Source of the DNA: Galerina marginata
Taxonomy: Eukaryota > Basidiomycota > Agaricomycetes > Agaricales > Galerinaceae
Length of the DNA: 64,000 bases
Assembly (NCBI GenBank): GCA_023014335.1
Contig: JAECYW010000037.1
Span: 297,535-361,534, forward strand
Reading direction: 5' to 3'
Shown: one piece after another, positions 20,201 to 31,623 of the stretch
How positions within the stretch are numbered: position 1 is the stretch's first letter
How the letters are laid out: each line of letters begins with the position of its first letter
Made by a program: the position numbers and the translations under genes
Notes under the pieces: generated by a model
Databases searched by the model: none
What the model saw: only the letters and a program-made list of their open reading frames with translations
Told to the model about the DNA's origin: nothing

Positions 20201-20977
20201 ACCGAGTCTGAATTGAAGTTGATGCCGATGACTGAGTGTGATATGAGGATGATGAGGACTGCTGTCAAGTTAATACCAATGACAATCCTAGAGGCCGAAA
20301 GACTCGCCTGGCTTGACGGAAGATACTGCATTACATCAACGGCAGAAACTACACTTTCTTGAGAACTTGGTGGCTGAGATGACCCTGGTTGAATACTCCA
20401 CGTCGGCTTTTGCATTGCGATTGTCTGCACGTCCGTGAGCTGACTAGATTACGAAGCAAGCGCCTACACTCACCTCGCGGAGAGCAAAAATAACTTCTAA
20501 TGCCTCTTGACCATTTGTTTGTTTCACCAAAGTCCCAACTACCGTCATGGCGTCGCTGTCATCAGCCGCCAACGCCCACGACATTAGCCCCAGACCGACG
20601 GCGACCCCTCTGGGTTGCTCTGTGCCAGGCGCACCGTTGTTTGAAGACGAAGAACTTCCATCTGTGTTAGATATTTGCACAGGTGCAGGGGCCGAGTTGG
20701 ACTCCAGGGGGTCGAGAACATATATTGAGAAGTCACGGTTGCTGTCGTGGGTCAGCTCCGGGCTCGACCGACGAATCGTGTTGAGGCAAGTTTTAAGCAA
20801 AACATTAGCATAGAGAAGTTGGGAATTTGAAGCGTCGGGGGTAACCCGATTGCCACTGTCTTCACCGGGTGAAATTACAGACACAGTAACTCGGGTGTGG
20901 GACTTGGCAAGAATGTACTGGGGAGATGCATTGATAGTATAGAGGACGCGAAGATGAGTTTTCCTTTCGGACGACAT
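17286..20977 (-). CDS. SPT21/Ams2-like histone-gene regulator
   Basis: ATG at 20977 (MSSERKTHLRVLYTI). The N-terminal 170 residues resemble the Ams2/SPT21 N-terminal domain: LRVLYTINASPQYILAKS, YANVLLKTCLNTIRRSSPEL and FSIYVLDPLES. In yeast, Spt21 activates histone genes with Spt10; in fission yeast, Ams2 is a GATA factor for histone genes. Exon 1 ends ALRE, exon 2 ends YLPSSQ, and exon 3 is a single frame of about 970 codons rich in Ser, Pro and charged residues. It contains a conserved-looking VVPEWARTST segment followed by an Arg/Glu helix, nuclear-type basic clusters, and an acidic C-terminus. No CxxC pair, hence no GATA finger, is visible, so it is closer to Spt21 than to Ams2. Intron 2 (20307-20262) appears to use a GC donor. 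The family assignment is fairly sure; the exact role is inferred. Confidence 0.75.
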
Positions 20978-21253
20978 AGGGGGAGAGGGCAAGAAGGGTC
21001 CAGGTCGAATGTTTGAACCGTGGTCGTGTCAACCGACCTGGTGCTCGTCAAACAGGCTTGTTGATTTTTCGGTCAATGTCATCGCTGACTAATCCTGACG
21101 CGCTACGCGCTCAGTCACGCCGTTATCATTCGCGTCGTTGCGTCACACCATCTCGTAAACAAAAGTAAAAACAAAAGAAAGCAAGCCCAGCTGTCATGTG
21201 TTTAATCATAACTACTACTTAGTGCAAAAGTACACCGGCATATCGCTTGTCGG

Positions 21254-22254
21254 TCATAAACCTCTGATAGGAAGTGCAAGGTATATAGATGCCCTCCGTT
21301 CCGCGGCATTGGGAACCCTGACCAGAGTATGGGGCAAAATCGGTGGTTTGCGCGTCAATTCGGGTTCCTTTGGTGGATGCTCCAAACTGGCGTTCGGATT
21401 GTTTTCTGTTTGGGCTATCGTCGGCTTGGGACCAAACGACAAGTGCCCATGAAAGCAACAATTGGGTTGACAGCTTGGGAGACATACGGTCGGAGGCGGC
21501 TCATGCGGCGTAGGTTGGGGGACAAGCTGTCGAGTAGCTGAAAAACGGCGAGCGATACAGGGACAAAAAAATGCAAAAATTATCGGGAGAGGGAAAGGAG
21601 AAGGAGTTGAATCGATATCGCGCATCCAAACGTCGCCATCAAAAGCAGGTACCGTCAAAGCTGCGACTGCTATAAGAGCTACGGTGTAGGTCAAATCTTT
21701 TGCACGGCGTTAGTAACTTCCACTTCTGATTATAGAAAAGTAACACACGTAGAACAGAGCTGGTTACAGCAAAAACCCTTATCACCAAAAATTCCAGGGC
21801 ATGAACTCCATGTTTCGGCGATATAGAAGGCATGACGAGGACGATAACTTTTGAACGGTAAGATTTTAGACATCAGAAAGTATGTCAGACTCACTAAGTT
21901 GGAAGGGAAATAAAACAAAAAGACCGATGGCTTCTGAAGCCACTGGTTGAGGTGACGCAAAGACGGGTTTTCGAACGGCCCTAATAACGTATGAGTAAAA
22001 CGAAGATGTAAAAGGAATGTCCACTTACGACCAAATTGACCGAATAATACTACATATTTCGACACTGACAAGCAACCATGCAATTCCCTGACGAAGGAAA
22101 TATTTTGCCAAAATAGCACCCAGTGATACTGAGACTACAGCAGTCAAAGCAATAATAACTGCAAGTACAGGTTAGGCAATGGGTTCATGACTGCCAGAAA
22201 CCAGGCAAACGTACCACCGAGTATATGTCGGACGACCTGGAATCTGAGAACCAT
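21254..22254 (-). CDS. Multi-pass membrane protein, unrecognised
   Basis: A chain of exons joins in frame from MVLRFQVVRHILG (ATG 22254) through VIIALTAVVSVSLGAILAKY, GIAWLLVSVEICSIIRSIWS, EAIGLFVLFPFQL, SYRPRHAFYIAETWSS, DLTYTVALIAVAALTVP and IIFAFFCPCIARRF to a hydrophilic Pro-rich tail ending at 21254. About four membrane spans are visible. Introns carry clear donors, and one has a CTAAC branch point (TTACTAACG) just before its acceptor. The same frame extends upstream of 22254 for about 40 codons without another ATG, so an upstream first exon in 22260-22500 is possible. I do not recognise the family. There are no transport or enzyme motifs. Confidence 0.55.
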
Positions 22255-22756
22255 GATTCCGTATGATAGCGGGATGGAATCCACCAAACAGCTCGAAGGA
22301 ATGGCGGTCCAAAATACAGGCTTGCGGCTGACAAGTCGTTACATAGTGCCAACACAAATTGGGCTATTAAGAACCGAACTCGTCCCTTTGGGGCTTGAAT
22401 GATTCTCAAAGTGAACACATTTTGTTGTCAGCCAGAGTCGAAGATCACAAACGAACTCGCGCCGCTGGTTTAGACAGTTAAATTCGCGACAAATGCATCG
22501 GACCAGGGATACTCAGTCGAGCCTTGTGCAAAAAAAGAACGCAAACATGCTTTACAATTAGAAGCGTTTCGCGTTAGTGTGCCCCAAGTTTGATAGATAT
22601 GTAGGGGATTTATCTTTCGTGGTGCAGGTGAGAGAGGTGGAAGGGCTCAGACAAACAAAGCCACATTCCTCCGTCCAATCACGATGTGCTTGACCAAACT
22701 TGCACCAAGTCAACTGTCGCGGCGCGCGTCCAGTGTTCCACTGTTCCTCTTTGCAC
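22255..22756. other. Intergenic, divergent promoters
   Basis: Region between the minus-strand membrane protein and the plus-strand TFIIIA gene. Part may be a 5' exon of the former. No other feature is seen. Confidence 0.4.
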
Positions 22757-24445
22757 ATGAAGAACGCCTATCAGACAACTGTTCTTGGGAAGCGCAAGGT
22801 CACCAGACAGAATGACTCGCTCGTCTTGCACCTAAGCCCTGCCCCTTCTGCGAGTCCTGCTCCAGAACCCTCTGATTCTGATTCGACTTACCTTCTAGCA
22901 TCCACCTCAAAAAGCGGCCCACCTATCATTATCAACGGCCTGCTCGTAGCCAACACTAAAAAGTGTTACCGCTGTACTTTCCAAGGTTGCGAGAAGGCCT
23001 ACACCAAACCCTCGCGCTTGGAGGAGCACGAGCGCTCCCATACCGGACAAGTAAGTTCTTCCTGAATACTTCTGACAAAAAATTCTCAACGACTTTCAGC
23101 GACCGTTTGCGTGTGATAAGTGCGAGAAGTCCTATTTGAGAGAAACACACCTACATGCGCATGCCCGATCACACCTGCCTGAATCTGCGCGCCCTTTCTC
23201 TTGTGAAAGAGCTGGTTGCGAAAAGCGGTTCTGGACTTCTCAGCATCTGCAAGTGCACCATTCATCGCATGACGGTGCTAAACCATATGAGGTGAGTTTC
23301 GCCGACTTCTTGAATGGAATAATAACAAAAAAGTTATCCCAAGTGTAGCGAAACAGGTTGTCACAAGGCATTTTCCAAACACCATTTACTACGTGCACAC
23401 ATTTGCTCGGAACACGCTCCCCCGGGAACCAAGCCCTATCAATGTGGCCATGAAGGCTGCGCAAGGTCCTTTAATACTAATCAGCATCTTCGAACCCATC
23501 AAAAGACACATGACGGTGTGGACCAGATTTTAAGTATGTGTTGGATAAAAATTGCTGAAAAAGTCTTTCTAGACAAACGTTATACCTGTGTTCACGTCAA
23601 CTGCTTAGCAAGCGAAGATTCTCTACCCAAATATTTCCCTACCTGGTCTGCCCTACAGTCCCATATTCGAACTGCCCATCCCCCGACTTGCTGGCATCCC
23701 TCATGTACCGGTCGAATATTCTCTAACCAGGGCAACCTTAGAGCCCACCTTAAAATACATGAGCAACGAGAAGCTGAGTTGGAACTTGAGGGTGACATAA
23801 ATTCTGGCGACGAAACCGATAGACCTGCGAAAAAGAAAAGAAGAGGCGGGGAACATGGGCGAGATTGGAAATGTGAAGTTGCTGGTTGCGATAGAGATTT
23901 TAAATCTGTGGGTTCCTGCCGAGCTTCATCTACCCATACTTGTTCATGCATCGTTATGACAGAAAAAAGCCATGAACATTCACATGAACGTGACACATCT
24001 AGGAAAACGGGACTATGTCTGCCATCATACAGATTGCAACAATGCGTTTGGCTATAAACACCTTCTCCAACGTCACTTGGAAAAATGCCATTCATCTGGC
24101 CTTCCTCGGCCAGAACAAAATGAAGAAGATTCATCTGAAGGTGAATCTCGGGAGCCTACCTTTGATATCGACGCCATCACTGGGTATGCATACGCCAAAC
24201 GTTCAGAAGCTCGCCTGAATGACGCAAAGGCACTGCGTTGTCCCTTCCCCAATGTACAGGATTTTACCGGGGAAAGGTCGACAGACAACATCACAGAGTC
24301 TAGCATCATTCCTCAGCCATGCGACTATGTGTTCAGTCGTGCCTACGATTTGAGGCGACATCTCCACGCATGTCACGATATAGCTGTGTTGAAAGAGACG
24401 CTAGATATTTGGGCAAAGCGACAAAAGAAGTTGGTTCAACTTTAA
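22757..24445 (+). CDS. Transcription factor IIIA (C2H2 zinc fingers)
   Basis: TFIIIA binds the internal control region of 5S rRNA genes and recruits TFIIIC/TFIIIB for RNA polymerase III. Starting at ATG 22757, a Ser/Pro-rich leader is followed by nine to ten C2H2 fingers split over several exons: YRCTFQGCEKAYTKPSRLEE, FACDKCEKSYLRETHLHAHA, FSCERAGCEKRFWTSQHLQV, CSETGCHKAFSKHHLLRAH, CGHEGCARSFNTNQHLRTHQ, YTCVHVNC..., CWHPSCTGRIFSNQGNLRAH, WKCEVAGCDRDF, YVCHHTDCNNAFGYKHLLQ and CDYVFSRAYDLRRHLHACH. A basic KKKRRGG stretch lies between fingers 7 and 8. The number and spacing of fingers, with an atypical long finger 6 and an insertion before the last one, fit fungal TFIIIA. The stop is at 24443-24445. 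A generic multi-finger factor is the alternative. Confidence 0.82.
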
Positions 24446-25175
24446 TACGGCCGGCACATGTGAACCCTTTCGCCAAAAGTTGTCCAATTTGGCCATGAGG
24501 TTTGCTGGTATACAGCGGGGTTCTCTTGACAAGAGGACTTTGTCTCCTACAGACGAGTCACATTTCGCTCTCAAATTCACCCTCTCAAGTTTTCCCCCGC
24601 ATTTTGCTCTCAGGAACATCGCGAGACCGTCTTCGGCTTGGCTTTACTCTTTTTTCCGTCGAACACCGGAAATTTTCTAAAGAGTTGACTCGTGAGACCT
24701 TCAAAAATTTCCCCCATACATAGAACGCGCCTTGCATAAATCAGCCAAACATACAAATTTTGCCCTTCCGAGTTGTCAAACCCGCTGCAGACAGACAGGA
24801 AATTGTCGGTTTCTGGCCTCAAATCCGCAAAAATCTGGACCTGACGGAGAACGAGAGCAACTGGGAGTGGTCGTCCCAAGTTTCTCCTAAACAGATAGAA
24901 AGGGGACAAATTATCGGGTCTAGGTTCAGTCGCAAGTAGGCCGTTTATCAGGTTCAAGTTGGTAGCTGTTCCATTAGTCTCACACCATTCTATGTAATGG
25001 AGAACAGATGCCCACAGCAGTGTGGTAGCAGTGAAGGATAGGATATCGCAGGTATACAATCAATAAAATCGAAATCAAGTCCTTCCTAAATGCAAAGCAC
25101 ATAACAAGCCTTTGATTATGTGACGTTGTAACGTTGTTGTCCTCACAGCGACTTAAATCCAAGTTTCCGCATTGC
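24446..25175. other. No gene recognised
   Basis: The minus strand stays open for 149 codons (25059-24610), but that frame has no ATG near its beginning and no domain. I regard it as non-coding. The 3' flank of the TFIIIA gene and the 5' flank of the tRNA gene lie here. Confidence 0.45.
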
Positions 25176-25282
25176 GGTGCTATAGTGTAGTGGTTATCAC
25201 TCAGGATTTTGAAGTTATAGTGCCCAGTGCAGACCGTCGCTTACTTAATTCCTGAAACCCAGGTTCGAACCCTGGTAGCACC
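25176..25282 (+). tRNA. tRNA-Gln (UUG), with intron
   Basis: The acceptor stem GGTGCTA pairs with TAGCACC. The D-arm contains TAGTGTAGTGGTTATCA (A box), and the T-arm contains GGTTCGAACC (B box). The anticodon stem CAGGA/TCCTG encloses a 7-nt loop TTTTGAT with anticodon TTG. Exon 1 is 25176-25212, a 36-nt intron lies at 25213-25248 at the standard position after base 37, and exon 2 is 25249-25282. The T at the position before the acceptor stem and the overall sequence match fungal tRNA-Gln. CCA is not encoded, as expected in a eukaryote. Confidence 0.93.
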
Positions 25283-25286
25283 TCAG

Positions 25287-25290
25287 TTTT
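25287..25290 (+). terminator. RNA polymerase III T-run
   Basis: TTTT follows the mature 3' end of the tRNA by four bases, with a second T4 run a few bases on. Confidence 0.7.
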
Positions 25291-25494
25291 ATTTTCATTG
25301 CCTTCCAAAGCAGTATTGTCCACAAATTCTCGGGAAAGAGACGTAGACCAAGTTGTGATGTCTGGATTCGACTCCAGGTGTGAGCAGATTTTCTTTTTCA
25401 TTTATTGAATTTTTGAGAGTTCACATAGATAAATTATACATAGTAGACAATGACTGCTCTACTTGATAATGGTACGTTGGCGGGCACTGATCAT

Positions 25495-26855
25495 TTATTC
25501 TAAGCTGCCAACTTGCTGCTGCTGCTGTTCTGCCAGTTTGCCCTTTGCCTTGAGTTCGGCCTGGGTGCGTTCGACTTCATCCTGCACGCGTTCGATCGAC
25601 TTGAAGTACTTGACAGTTTTCACGTGGAGTTCTTTGAATTTGCATCTTTAGCTGTAGAATAGAGTGATGTGTGTAACTGCCAGCGGCTTACCTGCTGTTG
25701 CATCTTCATCTACGACGATAAGTGCCCAGGGGTGAAGTTGAAGAGCAGACAATGTCCACTAAGGGAGATAAGATAAATAAGGGTAGACAATGGGGTCTGC
25801 CATATTTACCAGATGGTTCACGCCCTCCTCTGACAGTAAGGTGCTTGTGATCAGATATGAAGTTTTCCAATACCTTTCAAAAACTTACCGATCGCCTTGC
25901 TCAGCGCCAACGCCTTCCTTTGTCCGGTCACAATGACAACAACTTCTCGTGCGTCAAGAACAGTGGCCACACCAACGGTGAGCGCCATACGAGGGACAGC
26001 AGATATATCATTGTTGAAGAAGCGAGCGTTGGCCAAGATGGTGTCATATGCGAGAGTCTTGATTCTCGTCCTGGACGCGAGGGAAGACCCTGGATATAAT
26101 CACCGTGTGGTGGTCAGTGTTTCTTCTCTGACAAAGTAACTCTTCTGACCAGGTTCCTGTAGACTAGGTCAGCAAGGCCAAATCAGAAATTAGAATCTTA
26201 CATTAAAAGCAATGTGACCGTCCTCGCCGATCCCACCCAAGAACAGCTCAATCCCGCCAAATTGCTTGATACGCTCTTCATACGCCTTGCATTCGGCGAC
26301 GAGGTCAACAGCATTACCGTCAAGAATGTTGACTTGGGAAGGAGGTATGTCGACTATACCAATCCTCAAGAATGAATATGGTGGTTAAACAAGAGGGACT
26401 GACACCCACTGTGCGAAAAGAATTCACGGAACATAAAGGTGTGATAGGATTCTGGGTGGTCGCGCGGCAGTCCTACATATTCGTCCATGTTGAAAGTGAC
26501 AACGTTCTTGAAGCTAGGCATCATGTTAGCTTTAGTCACATTAGTTTTAAAGAATACTTACGACAGCTTCTTTTCCTTGACCATGGCGATGAGCGCTTTG
26601 TAGGTAGGTATAGGTGACGACCCTGTAGGCAGGCCTAGCACGAAGGGTCTGCTGGGGGTCGGAGCGAACTCATTGATCCTTTAGCCCAAATGTCAGCTTC
26701 CGTAGACAGAGACATAGCCCAGATAGACCTTTTGCAGATGTAGTTCGCAATGTAGTCCCCAACTGAGCGAGAATCCTCACGAATGATAAGCCCTATCAAA
26801 ATCGAGGACTGGGTCAATTCACAGGCGCAGCAGGAAAACGGATGGACAGACGCAT
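25495..26855 (-). CDS. Glucosamine-6-phosphate deaminase
   Basis: The enzyme converts glucosamine-6-phosphate to fructose-6-phosphate and ammonia in amino-sugar catabolism. ATG 26855 gives [11 protein letters not shown]; after an intron the chain continues [20 protein letters not shown]. Family motifs follow: [17 protein letters not shown] (phosphate site), [18 protein letters not shown] (catalytic Asp region), [20 protein letters not shown] and [18 protein letters not shown] with [14 protein letters not shown]. The C-terminal extension has a Gln run ([12 protein letters not shown]) and ends at TAA 25495-25497. Seven or more introns interrupt the gene. The only oddity is the intron splitting the first few codons. 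Useful in chitin turnover, but no other amino-sugar gene is next to it here. Confidence 0.9.
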
Positions 26856-27260
26856 AATTTCACGATAAGCAACTGGAATATGGTAGACCAGACAAGAGGA
26901 GTGGTGTCACGAAGGGTATCATGATACTGCAACTTTGAATAGCCCACCGGGGCCTGACTCAGTTTGCCACTGGCCAAAGGGAGAATGAATCAAAATAGGA
27001 GAGTTCCACATTCTGGACAAGGAAAGGAAAAAAACAGGTTTCCGTCATAGCAGGTGGAGGCATCTGACAGGTTGCATGAGTGCTCACCAGCTTCGGAGCA
27101 ACGTGCAAGCCCTTCTTCGGACCGCATCAAGCACAAATAGCTTTGTCTCCTTTCTTAGCACTCGAGTCTCGACAGCCTGACGCTTCCCGCAATCAAGACA
27201 CATGGCATTCCACGATTTGCTGGCTGCACTGTAGCTAACAATTCTTGTTAGAGCTTACTT
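26856..27260. promoter_or_regulatory. Divergent intergenic region
   Basis: Four hundred bases separate the divergent start codons of the deaminase (minus) and the IMPACT-family gene (plus). I see no gene in it and no motif strong enough to name. Confidence 0.4.
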
Positions 27261-27882
27261 ATGGTTGATCGGAGGCTTCGAATATCGCTCAAGCGTGTTG
27301 TTCAAAATGTGCAGCTTGGTAACAGGAAATTCTCTACCTCTCGTACTGCATTGCGAGCGAATAATGGAGGTTCGGAAGATGGTACGCAACGACCAAATCA
27401 CCGGATTCAACTTTGCTGATTGCATTATCCACTTCGCAGCTCAATGGGAGTACCCGATATATGCTTCTGACTGTGCGATCCAACGCAAATCCGTTTTCCT
27501 TGCACATGCATCCACACTGCCGACGTCTACGGCCCTACCCCGCTTCATTAACCACCTCGCTTCCCTCCCGACATTGAAACGGGCAACCCACTGCATGTAC
27601 GCATGGCGCGTCGTCGCGGACGCGTCCAATCCTTCAAGCAGGCTTGCCGGACAAAACGATGGTGGCGAAAATGGCAGCGGCGAGCGCCTTTCTCGCCTCC
27701 TCCAAATGTCAGAATGCGACAATGTTGTGATTGTTGTATGGAGGTGGTATGGAGGTGTTAAGCTTGGATCTGATAGGTGGAAGATGATTTCAAGCGTTGC
27801 GAAAGAGGCGCTCCGCAGGGGAGAATTCGTGGAAGAAAAGGCAACCACGTCAAGCAAGGGGGATACGACGAAGAAAAAATGA
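27261..27882 (+). CDS. IMPACT/YigZ-family protein with mitochondrial-type leader
   Basis: Two exons, 27261-27381 and 27440-27882, give exactly 188 codons including the stop. The body carries the Impact N-terminal (UPF0029/YigZ) domain: YPIYASDCAIQRKSVFLAHA, ATHCMYAWRVV, a GQNDGGENGSGERL segment and VVIVVWRWYGGVKLG. The first 35 residues (MVDRRLRISLKRVVQNVQLG and then RKFSTSRTAL) are Arg-rich with no acidic residue after position 3. They contain an R-x-F-S motif typical of mitochondrial presequence cleavage. The RWD domain of Yih1/IMPACT, which binds Gcn1, is absent. The Lys-rich tail ends TKKK. The exact function is unknown; the domain call is firm, while mitochondrial import is inferred. Confidence 0.82.
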
Positions 27883-28082
27883 CGGAACCCTTGGTTGCTG
27901 ACCCACTCAAAGAGTCCTCCATAGGTTTTTCGATAGCAAGTAGTTTTTTGGCATTTGCGGAAGAAGTGACAAGGCAAAAGCCTTTCACGATCTTTGTAAA
28001 GCAGGTCTATGTATGATAGCATATGATTTCTAAGTGCGTCATTGAGCCCTAACCCCAGTTTGGGGCTTTGACTGTTTCCACC

Positions 28083-29646
28083 ATGGCCCGCGTCCCCCTA
28101 CTAGGTCGAATTTCGTTTCGAGACTACGCCGCCCTCGTCTTTGGTTTCTCTTTCCTCGCTTTCGAGTCTTTTCTGCATATCATCATCATCTTTCTACCGA
28201 AACCAGTCATCAATTGGTTCTACCGACGCTCAAGAGCTCTGTTTCACCGCGTCTCAGAGAAACCAAAGCACCGCTCCGAAGAAAAGAGGGCAGCAGACCG
28301 CATACTGAATGCCAGAGACTTTGGCGAGCTCTGTAACATATATGGATACACCCATGAAGAACATGTTGTCTTGACCAAAGATGGGTATCTCCTTGGACTC
28401 CACCGCCTGCCGTCCAAGATCGGCCAGAAGAAGAGAAATCCAGGCAGCAGTACGGGGAAGCCTGTAGTGTACCTGCACCACGGTCTTCTCATGAACAGCG
28501 AGGTCTGGGTTTGCTTGACCAACGCAGAGCGCGCGTTGCCATTTGTCCTTGTCGAGCAAGGTTACGACGTCTGGCTTGGAAATAACAGGTGTGTACTGCT
28601 CTTTCAAAGACGGCGTCGAGGAGTTTTGATTCATATTATCTATTTTTTCAGAGGAAATAAATATTCCAAGAAATCTATACATCATGGGCCCAATTCATCT
28701 AAATTTTGGGACTATAGGTTCGCGTACTCCTATCACCACACATTCTCCCATTCTCATTAGTGAATACAGTATTGACGATTTTGCGTGGCATGACATTCCC
28801 GATTCCATAAACCACATCCTCGAAGTGACCAAGGCCCAAAAGCTGAGTTACGTCGGCTTCAGCCAAGGGACCGCCCAAGCATTTGCTGCCCTCAGCATAC
28901 ACCCGGCATTGAACGAAAAGGTCAATGTATTTATTGCACTGGCACCCGCAATGAGCCCTCCGGGTCTTGCTGCACCTATTGTCGATGGGCTTATGAAAGC
29001 CTCGTAAGTCCTATGCTATTCTTTTCAATCTGGTTAACTTACTCCTTTGCCCAGTCCAACCCTTCTGTTCCTCTTCTTCGGCCGCAAATCTATCCTATCC
29101 TCTGCAACCATGTGGCAATCCATAATCTACCCACCTATCTTCGCCAGCATGATCGACCGGTCCCTCATCTGGCTATTCGATTGGCATAGCGCCAACATCT
29201 CCGCCAACCAGAAAGTTGCCGCATACGCCCACCTCTACTCCTTCGCTTCCGTCAAGTCCGTCGTGCACTGGTTCCAGATCATGCGCAACGCGGCTTTCCA
29301 GATGTACGACGATGACGTACTGTCGCCTGTCGTCCGCACATCCGTGAGCTCCTACCGCCCCGCGCGCTTCCCAACAAGGAACATTGTGACGCCCATCGTC
29401 CTTCTCTACGGTGACCGCGACAGTCTTGTGCACATCGAGACCATGCTTGCCCAGCTTCCAGACCATACTGTAGCCAAAGCACTTCACACATACGAGCACC
29501 TGGACATTTTATGGGGGAAGAATGTCGACAAAGATGTGATACCCGAGGTTCTAGAGGCTCTGAAATATCATTGCTCTCCTCCTGACCACGATGTCACAGA
29601 AGTAGATAGTAAACCGAAGACGAATGGACTTGTAGTAGCCGGATAA
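28083..29646 (+). CDS. AB-hydrolase lipase (acid lipase / steryl ester hydrolase type)
   Basis: ATG 28083 sits in a good context (CCACCATGG). An N-terminal hydrophobic span (YAALVFGFSFLAFESFLHII) is followed by the lipase-associated region (DFGELCNIYGYTHEEHVVLT) and the alpha/beta-hydrolase core. The core shows the oxyanion region YLHHGLLMNSEVW, GYDVWLGNNR, the NKYSKKSIHHGPNSSKFWDY segment, the nucleophile motif GFSQGTA, the acidic residue in GDRDSLV, and the catalytic His in YEHLDILWG. Introns lie at about 28589-28650, 28719-28771 and 29006-29054. The layout matches fungal sterol ester hydrolases of the Tgl1/Yeh type, which act on lipid droplets. The substrate is inferred from the family. 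Confidence 0.87.
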
Positions 29647-29744
29647 CTCGTTTCAGTAATATTTTTTTTATCATATTAATTATTGATCATCCCAATGTCA
29701 GTTGCAAGTGGCATGGTGTAGGGTATTCACAGTGCGATCTATGT

Positions 29745-31312
29745 CTAAGATTCCTCGCTAGTTGTCCGACGTTTTTTCTTCTTTTCTTTATGCGATTCCT
29801 TACCATCTTCCTCTGACTTCGTCTTCGTGCCGGTTTTTTCTAACTTCCGTTTCCGTTTCTCTTTCTTGCGAGATTCCGCCTCGACCTCGTCTGCGACTGT
29901 TTGTTCTCCACTGGCCTCCTCATTATCGTTTGAGCCATCATTGCTAAATCCAGCCGCAGTTTTCTCGATGTCTTCGTCGCCTGTTGCTTCTTTGTCTTTC
30001 TTTTTGTCCTTCTTCTCCGCCTTGTCACTCGACTTTTCTTCGTTAATCTCCACAGCTTTATCCTTGCCTTTCCTATCCTTCTTCTTCTCTTTCTTGCCGA
30101 CTTTCTCTACGCCATCTCCTTCCTCCCCCGTTTTCTTTTTCCCTTTGCCCTTTTCTTTCTTTTCCTTTTTCCGCTCAGTTTCGACGTCTGAAGCCGGCAC
30201 TATCACTTCCTCCGCCTCATCTTTGACGACAAAGGAAGACGTCGAGGCAAGGAAGGACGAGGACATCAGCGAAGAAAATTTCGACAGGCCCATTCTTTGT
30301 GTCGCCTCGTTGACTATTTCAGTTTCGGAATGGCGAACGCGAGAAGCACCGATGCCTATCCGAGGAGTGTCATACGAGTCATCTTCCTCTGCACGGCTGT
30401 CGGACGACGGCGTAGGTGTATTAGAGCCACCCGACTTGGACGCGAGCTTTTCTTTGAAGTATTCCGCCAGACTCTTGGTGGACGTCGTGATCTTTTCTAT
30501 TTCGAGCCCGTCGGTGTCAGTCAGAGGCGTGAGTTTGCCTGGTTGGAATTCGGCGCTTAGAGCAGTAGATAGGGACGTAAGTGTTGGTGCGACCCCTAGG
30601 ATCTCGGAGATGTGGGCTGCTGATTTTGAGGATATATTTTTCGCAGCTATTGCGCGCGCGCGATGTCTGCATGTAGTTTTTGTGAGTATATCAAAGTTAC
30701 AAAGGCATGGAGAGAACAAAACGTACGCTCTGTGACGGGGGACTGCGAGTTTTTTCACTTCGGCGACAACAGCAACATCGACCTCCATAGATTCCTGTAC
30801 CACTGCTGTCTGTTGATCGATCTCAGCATCTTTTATTTTCTTCTTTTTACGTTCAGAGCCATCCTCCCCACCCTTATGCTTTCTTTTCTTCTTTTTCTCT
30901 GTTTCGTCCACGGAAATGTCCTCACCCATGTACTCATCCTTCTCATCCTCGCTCTCCACAGGCGTCTGCACCGCAACGGTTTCGTTCAAGCGTTTTAGCA
31001 GATTTTCGAAATCCTTGTTTTGCTTCCACGCAATGCCATTCGGATCCTTCTGGTGCGCAGCTCCGATACCAAGCATATCGAGCTTGTGCGAGACTTTGAT
31101 GTGCGAGGTACGCCCATCGCCACCAGCGCCGAGACCTTTGGATGAATCCCATCCGAATTTTGATAGGTAGTTCGAGCCGAACCTGGCAGCGTCTTTGTCA
31201 AAGGTTAGGTGGAAGGTATTAGCGAAGGCACAATTGACTTACCATCAGCCCATGATAAATTTCGGGGGTCCTGTGGGATACGTTGCTTAACCTTTCTGCC
31301 TGACAGGCCCAT
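29745..31312 (-). CDS. PXR1: G-patch protein PXR1/PinX1-like
   Basis: ATG 31312 starts MGLSGRKVKQRIPQDPRNLS. After an intron the G-patch reads FGSNYLSKFGWDSSKGLG and TSHIKVSHKLDMLGIG, followed by WKQNKDFENLLKRLN. These are hallmarks of PinX1/Pxr1 (Gno1), which activates the helicase Prp43 in ribosome and snoRNA maturation and, in metazoans, inhibits telomerase. A second intron is at about 30722-30663. The C-terminal half is very rich in KKE/KKK tracts, as in other Pxr1 proteins, and ends at 29745. The nearest neighbour, the lipase, is convergent with only about 100 bp between stops. Confidence 0.88.
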
Positions 31313-31623
31313 AACACCTGCAGATAAAAAGATCGGGATGTATAAACGAAGACGAAAAGACTTTCAGTGACAAGAGAAAGTTCGATTATAAGCTTAGTCA
31401 GCAAGAGTGTGCTAATTGAATTGAGGGCAATTGGGTTGGGGCACCCATCCAATAATTAATTGTGTTGGTACATACAAATATTCCCGTGCAAAGTAGGAGG
31501 GATTCTAGAAGAAAGAAACGAAAACTTTGCTGGAAGATAGAATAAAATAAAAGAGGTTTCCACTCCACTAGGTATACCTTGCGACTGAGAGATCATACAA
31601 TGATATCAAACAAAGATTGCAAA

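Noticed and set aside
24610..25059. 149-codon minus-strand open frame next to the tRNA
   Set aside because: It has no ATG near its beginning and no recognisable motif.
22757..25282. Functional link between the TFIIIA gene and the nearby tRNA gene
   Set aside because: TFIIIA acts on 5S rRNA genes, not tRNA genes, and no 5S gene is visible in the window.
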